Source: SIAJ01 sp036266155 (GTDB lineage Bacteria; Planctomycetota; Planctomycetia; Gemmatales; Gemmataceae). Taken from it: 47,303 nt of DNA. A model generated the notes under the pieces. It was not told where the DNA came from and ran no database searches. It saw only the letters and a program-made list of their open reading frames with translations. This document shows positions 45,401-47,303 of this stretch, piece by piece. The DNA lies in assembly GCA_036266155.1 (NCBI GenBank), contig DATANR010000191.1, forward strand, positions 1 through 47,303, written 5' to 3'. Positions within the stretch are counted from its first letter, which is position 1. Each line of letters starts with the position of its first letter. A program made the position numbers and the translations under genes.

Positions 45401-45723
45401 CGGAAGAACGCGTCATCCATCTCGGCCGTGCTGTCGTCCGGCAGACGTTCAAGATTAGCAAGGTGGGCACCGCTGCCGGTTGCTACATCACGCAGGGAAA
45501 CATCGAGCGCTCCGCCAAGATTCGAGTTATCCGCGACGGCGCCGTCATCTATCCGCAGGGCGAAAAGATTGCTTCCCTCGATTCGCTCAAGCGCTTCAAG
45601 GACGACGTCAAGGAGGTCAAGGAGGGCTACGACTGCGGCATGAAGATCGCGGGCTACGACGACATCAAGGTCGGCGACGTGATCGAAGCGTACCGCATCG
45701 AACAGGTGCAGCGAACCTTGTAA
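42487..45723 (+). CDS. infB: Translation initiation factor IF-2
   Basis: A 1078-residue protein starting at TTG. The IF2 N-terminal module is TKKVRVFELAKTLGMETKAV and LDYCRDLGYDVKNQLSSLE. A long Pro/Ala/Gly/Thr-rich linker follows (about residues 60-385), then a Lys/Arg-rich segment. The GTPase domain has GHVDHGKT (576-583), DTPGHE (627-632) and NKMD (681-684). Domains II-IV follow, ending DVIEAYRIEQVQRTL. IF-2 brings initiator tRNA to the 30S subunit and drives subunit joining. The linker is longer and lower in complexity than in most bacteria, which is common in planctomycetes. It lies in the nusA-infB-DUF503-rbfA block. Confidence 0.97.
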   Translation: MAQATTTTKKVRVFELAKTLGMETKAVLDYCRDLGYDVKNQLSSLETDQADAVKARIGKGGRPAAAAPPAPRPTALPKVEKKIHTLPAPKKVDAAPVLEEAPAAEVEAEPPLPIPEPIAESIEPERPIPVEIPSRVPVLVSPRPAPAPVEEPVSTPTIAEAPVVAPSPASPVVTPEPVPASPAARTEAPDAAARPAPTSAPPRVQPLASKPPMLGASRPTNLNAPVRSPSAPATARPTGQAPGTAGRPGGSPTRSGSPTGRPPVGGGAAPTTRPGGPLTGVPPRTSAPGGRAGAPTTGARPGGPPGTGGPGAGAAGGDSRHRRPLGQRLPGVARPGQSTGSTGGRGPSSVAPPAGPAAGRRFTPEEIRALREGKSLHEVQRQIAQPAAPAGRDEPDEEEAKAKKGPGGAAAKGAPGAAGGRSAERARRTEQRKSVKLNNVVVGQGGQVDVIEERLGSRRGPRAALLKKSRRQLKGTVERKGKVPISLPITVRSLSEAIGMKAAELLFKLKDLTNALFTINSTVETEVAELIATEKGVELDIQRQKTAEDILVEEHEESVGDESKLEPRAPIVTIMGHVDHGKTSLLDTIRKQFGIESDVVSTEAGGITQVIRAWRVEKDGKPITFLDTPGHEAFTKMRARGANVTDIAVIVVAADSGVQPQTEEAVAHAKAAGVSIVVAINKMDMPGADPAKVERQLYNLGLLPDTMGGDVQFVRTSAVKGTGIAELLDTLGLVAEVKELKANPTMPAHGTCLEAYLSGDEGVMATLLVQQGTLHRGDVIVCGASFGRVRAMYDDLGRPIKDAGPSVPVQITGLDEVPNADDHFHAVAELSKARDIAEKRKTRMQEASQHRFTPVTLDNLGSMKTAKIAELKVILKAEARGSVEAIRKELEKLVHDEVRVRVLHAGIGAITESDVQLALASPEDSIIVGFNVVPDDAALRMAEDRDIPIREFNIIYKLTESIKSALEGKLKPEERVIHLGRAVVRQTFKISKVGTAAGCYITQGNIERSAKIRVIRDGAVIYPQGEKIASLDSLKRFKDDVKEVKEGYDCGMKIAGYDDIKVGDVIEAYRIEQVQRTL

Positions 45724-45800
45724 CGAGTCTCCGGTCTCCAGTCCTCAGTCTCCAGTCTTGACTGAGGACCGGGGACCGGGGACCGGGGACTGGGGACTTT
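45724..45800. repeat. Palindrome and short tandem repeats after infB
   Basis: The gap contains GTCCTCAGT and its complement ACTGAGGAC around an 11-nt loop, then several copies of CCGGGGA/CTGGGGA in tandem. It resembles the CAGTCCTCAGTC-type repeats often found dispersed in planctomycete genomes and may act as a processing or termination hairpin within the operon. Confidence 0.6.
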
Positions 45801-45802
45801 CG

Positions 45803-46096
45803 ATGCACGTCGGCTCCCTGCGAGTGCGGATGCTCCTGCGGCAAGCGCAGAGCTTGAAGGACAAGCGACAGGTGGTTCGCAGTGTGATTGAGAAACTGCG
45901 GAACAGCTTCCATGTCGCCGCGGCCGAGGTGGAGGCGCAGGACGACCACAAGGTCATCGTGCTGGGTATCGCGGCGGTCGCCAACGAAGCGGAAGCGGTT
46001 CAACGGGTGCTGGAGTCGGTTCGGAACGCCTTGCGCAGCCACCCGGTGGCTGAATTTGTTTCGGCTGAGTCGGAAGTTTTGAGCCCGATGTTCTGA
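45803..46096 (+). CDS. DUF503 (YlxP-like) protein
   Basis: A 97-residue protein: MHVGSLRVRMLLRQAQSLKD, KRQVVRSVIEKLRNSFHVAA, then a hydrophobic strand and a helix (EAVQRVLESVRNALRSHPVA). This is the DUF503/YlxP family, regularly encoded between infB and rbfA, as here. The family has a ferredoxin-like fold and is thought to help ribosome assembly or RNA binding, though its role is not settled. ATG 45803 gives the family's usual start; the frame extends upstream into the repeat. Confidence 0.92.
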   Translation: MHVGSLRVRMLLRQAQSLKDKRQVVRSVIEKLRNSFHVAAAEVEAQDDHKVIVLGIAAVANEAEAVQRVLESVRNALRSHPVAEFVSAESEVLSPMF

Positions 46097-46122
46097 CCCC
46101 CGCCCGTCGGGGATTGTGAGCG

Positions 46123-46542
46123 ATGAAGCATCACCGACTGGCACGTGTGGCGGAAGCAATCCGGGAGGCCGCCAGTGAGGCGATCCTCTTCCAGATCAAG
46201 GACCCGCGCGTCAAGTTCACCACGGTGACCCGCGCCGAGGTATCGGGCGACCTGCAACATGCGAAGGTCTATGTTTCGGTGATGGGTTCGGATCGCGATC
46301 GCGCTCTCACGTTGCATGGCCTGCGCAGCGCGGCCGGTTTCATTCAGAACAAGGTCGGCGATCGAATGAAGTCGCGGTATGTGCCGATCTTGGAATTCGT
46401 CCTCGACGAAGGCGTGCGCAATAGTCTGGAAGTAGCCCGGCTGCTGGGCGAAGAGAAAGCAAGGAGCCAGGAATCAGAGGTCAGCAGTGAGGAGTCAGAG
46501 GTCAGTCCTTCTGACTCCCAACCGCTAACCTCTGATTCCTGA
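46123..46542 (+). CDS. rbfA: Ribosome-binding factor A
   Basis: A 139-residue protein. Residues 1-110 are RbfA: HHRLARVAEAIREAASEAIL, IKDPRVKFTTVTRAEVSGDL, AKVYVSVMGS, GFIQNKVGDRMKSRYVPILE and EFVLDEGVRNSLEVARLLGE. RbfA binds the 30S subunit and assists late 16S rRNA maturation. The last 28 residues (RSQESEVSSEESEVSPSDSQ...) are Ser/Glu-rich and are encoded by a palindromic repeat (46468-46541), so the tail is an added, probably unstructured extension; the stop lies within the right arm of the repeat. Confidence 0.95.
   Translation: MKHHRLARVAEAIREAASEAILFQIKDPRVKFTTVTRAEVSGDLQHAKVYVSVMGSDRDRALTLHGLRSAAGFIQNKVGDRMKSRYVPILEFVLDEGVRNSLEVARLLGEEKARSQESEVSSEESEVSPSDSQPLTSDS
46468..46541. repeat. 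Nested palindromic repeat inside the rbfA 3' end
   Basis: A perfect 14-bp inverted repeat (46468-46481 with 46528-46541) encloses a second perfect 8-bp one (46491-46498 with 46511-46518). It encodes the last residues of RbfA and supplies its stop codon. The AATCAGAGGT core has the look of a dispersed planctomycete repeat. Confidence 0.7.
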
Positions 46543-46573
46543 CCCTTATCACCTGGCCAAGGGAGGGACCCTG

Positions 46574-47281
46574 ATGGCAGTTACCGTCAACAAACAGAAG
46601 ATTCTCGACCACGTTTATGCCGTCTTGAAGAAGCGGTGGGACGTCCCGGAACCGGCGCAGCGGAGTGTGCTCGAACACCTGCTCTATTCCGTCGTCCGCG
46701 AGGGCACCACGCGCGACAAGGCCGACCGGGCGTTTGAAAATCTCAAAGAACGGTTTGTGGACTGGAATGAAGTCCGCGTCTCAACCGTGCAGGAGTTGTG
46801 CGATGCCATGGGCCCGCTGCCCGACGTTGCCACCCGCGCTCAGCGGCTCATCGGCTTGTTGCAAGAATGGTTCGAACTGACCTACACGTTCGACATGGAA
46901 GAAGTCGCCAAGAAAGGGCTCAAGGAAGGGGCCAAGAAGGTCTCGCGTCTGAACGACTCGAACGACTATTCGGTCGCCTGGGTGATGCAACACGGCCTCG
47001 GCGGCCACGCCATGCCGCTCGACGCGCCGTCCATTCGCGTCCTCCGGCGACTTGGCGTCCTCGACGGCGAGTCCGAAAGCCTGGAAAGCCTGCGCGGCAC
47101 GATCGAACATTTTGTGCCGAAGGCGAAGGGCCCGGCAGTGGTTGAGTTACTGAGCCGCCTCGCCGACGACATCTGCACCGAAGACAATCCGCGTTGCCCG
47201 AAGTGTCCGCTGCTCGACGATTGTCCGACGGGACAGGAACGCATTAGTCAGGAATCGGTCCGACCGCGAAAATCACGATGA
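46574..47281 (+). CDS. Endonuclease III-like HhH-GPD protein with 4Fe-4S cluster
   Basis: A 235-residue protein of the Nth/HhH-GPD superfamily. The C-terminal cluster motif C-x6-C-x2-C-x5-C is intact (ICTEDNPRCPKCPLLDDCPT). The catalytic Asp appears in AMPLDAPSIRVLRRLGV, matching VDTHIxRV of Nth. The helix-hairpin-helix before it, LPGVGRKTA in Nth, is replaced by LNDSNDYSVAWVMQHGLGGH, so the catalytic Lys is missing. It may be a monofunctional glycosylase or a DNA-binding relative rather than a true Nth. It follows rbfA by 31 nt and may share its mRNA. Confidence 0.82.
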   Translation: MAVTVNKQKILDHVYAVLKKRWDVPEPAQRSVLEHLLYSVVREGTTRDKADRAFENLKERFVDWNEVRVSTVQELCDAMGPLPDVATRAQRLIGLLQEWFELTYTFDMEEVAKKGLKEGAKKVSRLNDSNDYSVAWVMQHGLGGHAMPLDAPSIRVLRRLGVLDGESESLESLRGTIEHFVPKAKGPAVVELLSRLADDICTEDNPRCPKCPLLDDCPTGQERISQESVRPRKSR

Positions 47282-47303
47282 CCGCCCGAGCGGAGCGGCG
47301 TCA

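Overview
The window comes from a GC-rich planctomycete chromosome, most likely a Gemmata-like member of the Gemmataceae. The evidence is the gene content: three DUF1559 pseudopilin-like proteins, a DUF1501 plus DUF1549/DUF1553 pair, a planctomycete-type cytochrome c fused to WD40 repeats, PPC-domain and VCBS/ASPIC-UnbV exported proteins, a large TPR protein and many short dispersed palindromes. No tRNA, rRNA or CRISPR array was recognised.

Layout. Positions 1-139 are the 3' end (domains V and VI) of a group II intron whose body lies upstream of the window. From 157 to 16741 there is a set of mostly minus-strand exported-protein genes: DUF1559, a TPR plus CRTAC-like pair, DUF1501, DUF1549/1553, WD40-cytochrome and PPC proteins, a membrane glycosyltransferase, and an M28 peptidase on the plus strand. 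Positions 17306-18314 form a small accessory patch with a short gene broken by an in-frame TGA and a MazEF/PemIK-like toxin-antitoxin pair under a palindromic operator. Positions 18475-27236 hold a plus-strand series: a 1273-residue TPR protein, VCBS and PQQ-like beta-propeller proteins, a YdjY-like protein and a lipoprotein.

The most unusual part is 27248-32872 on the minus strand. In transcription order it contains an alpha-solenoid (HEAT-like) protein, a structured RNA (copy B), a SWIM zinc-finger protein, a second structured RNA (copy A) and a retron-type reverse transcriptase with the NAxxH, YADD and VTG motifs. The two RNA copies share 75 of 79 bases in the msr-like part. Each is closed by its own complementary a1/a2 arms and carries a perfect 24-bp hairpin; the hairpin sequences differ between copies although the length does not. 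I read this as a retron-like operon with two msr-msd RNAs and two candidate partner proteins. The retron assignment is inference from motifs and structure; the repeats and pairing are directly visible.

From 33103 to 39461 come a PilZ-like protein, an MFS transporter, small genes including an S24/S26-like peptidase, a heptaheme cytochrome c fused to TPRs, and an RlmI-like rRNA methyltransferase. From 39499 to the end is a housekeeping block: an ABC ATPase, nusA, infB (TTG start), a DUF503 gene, rbfA and an endonuclease III-like gene. Dispersed palindromes sit in many gaps, and two appear inside coding sequences (the glycosyltransferase and the rbfA tail).
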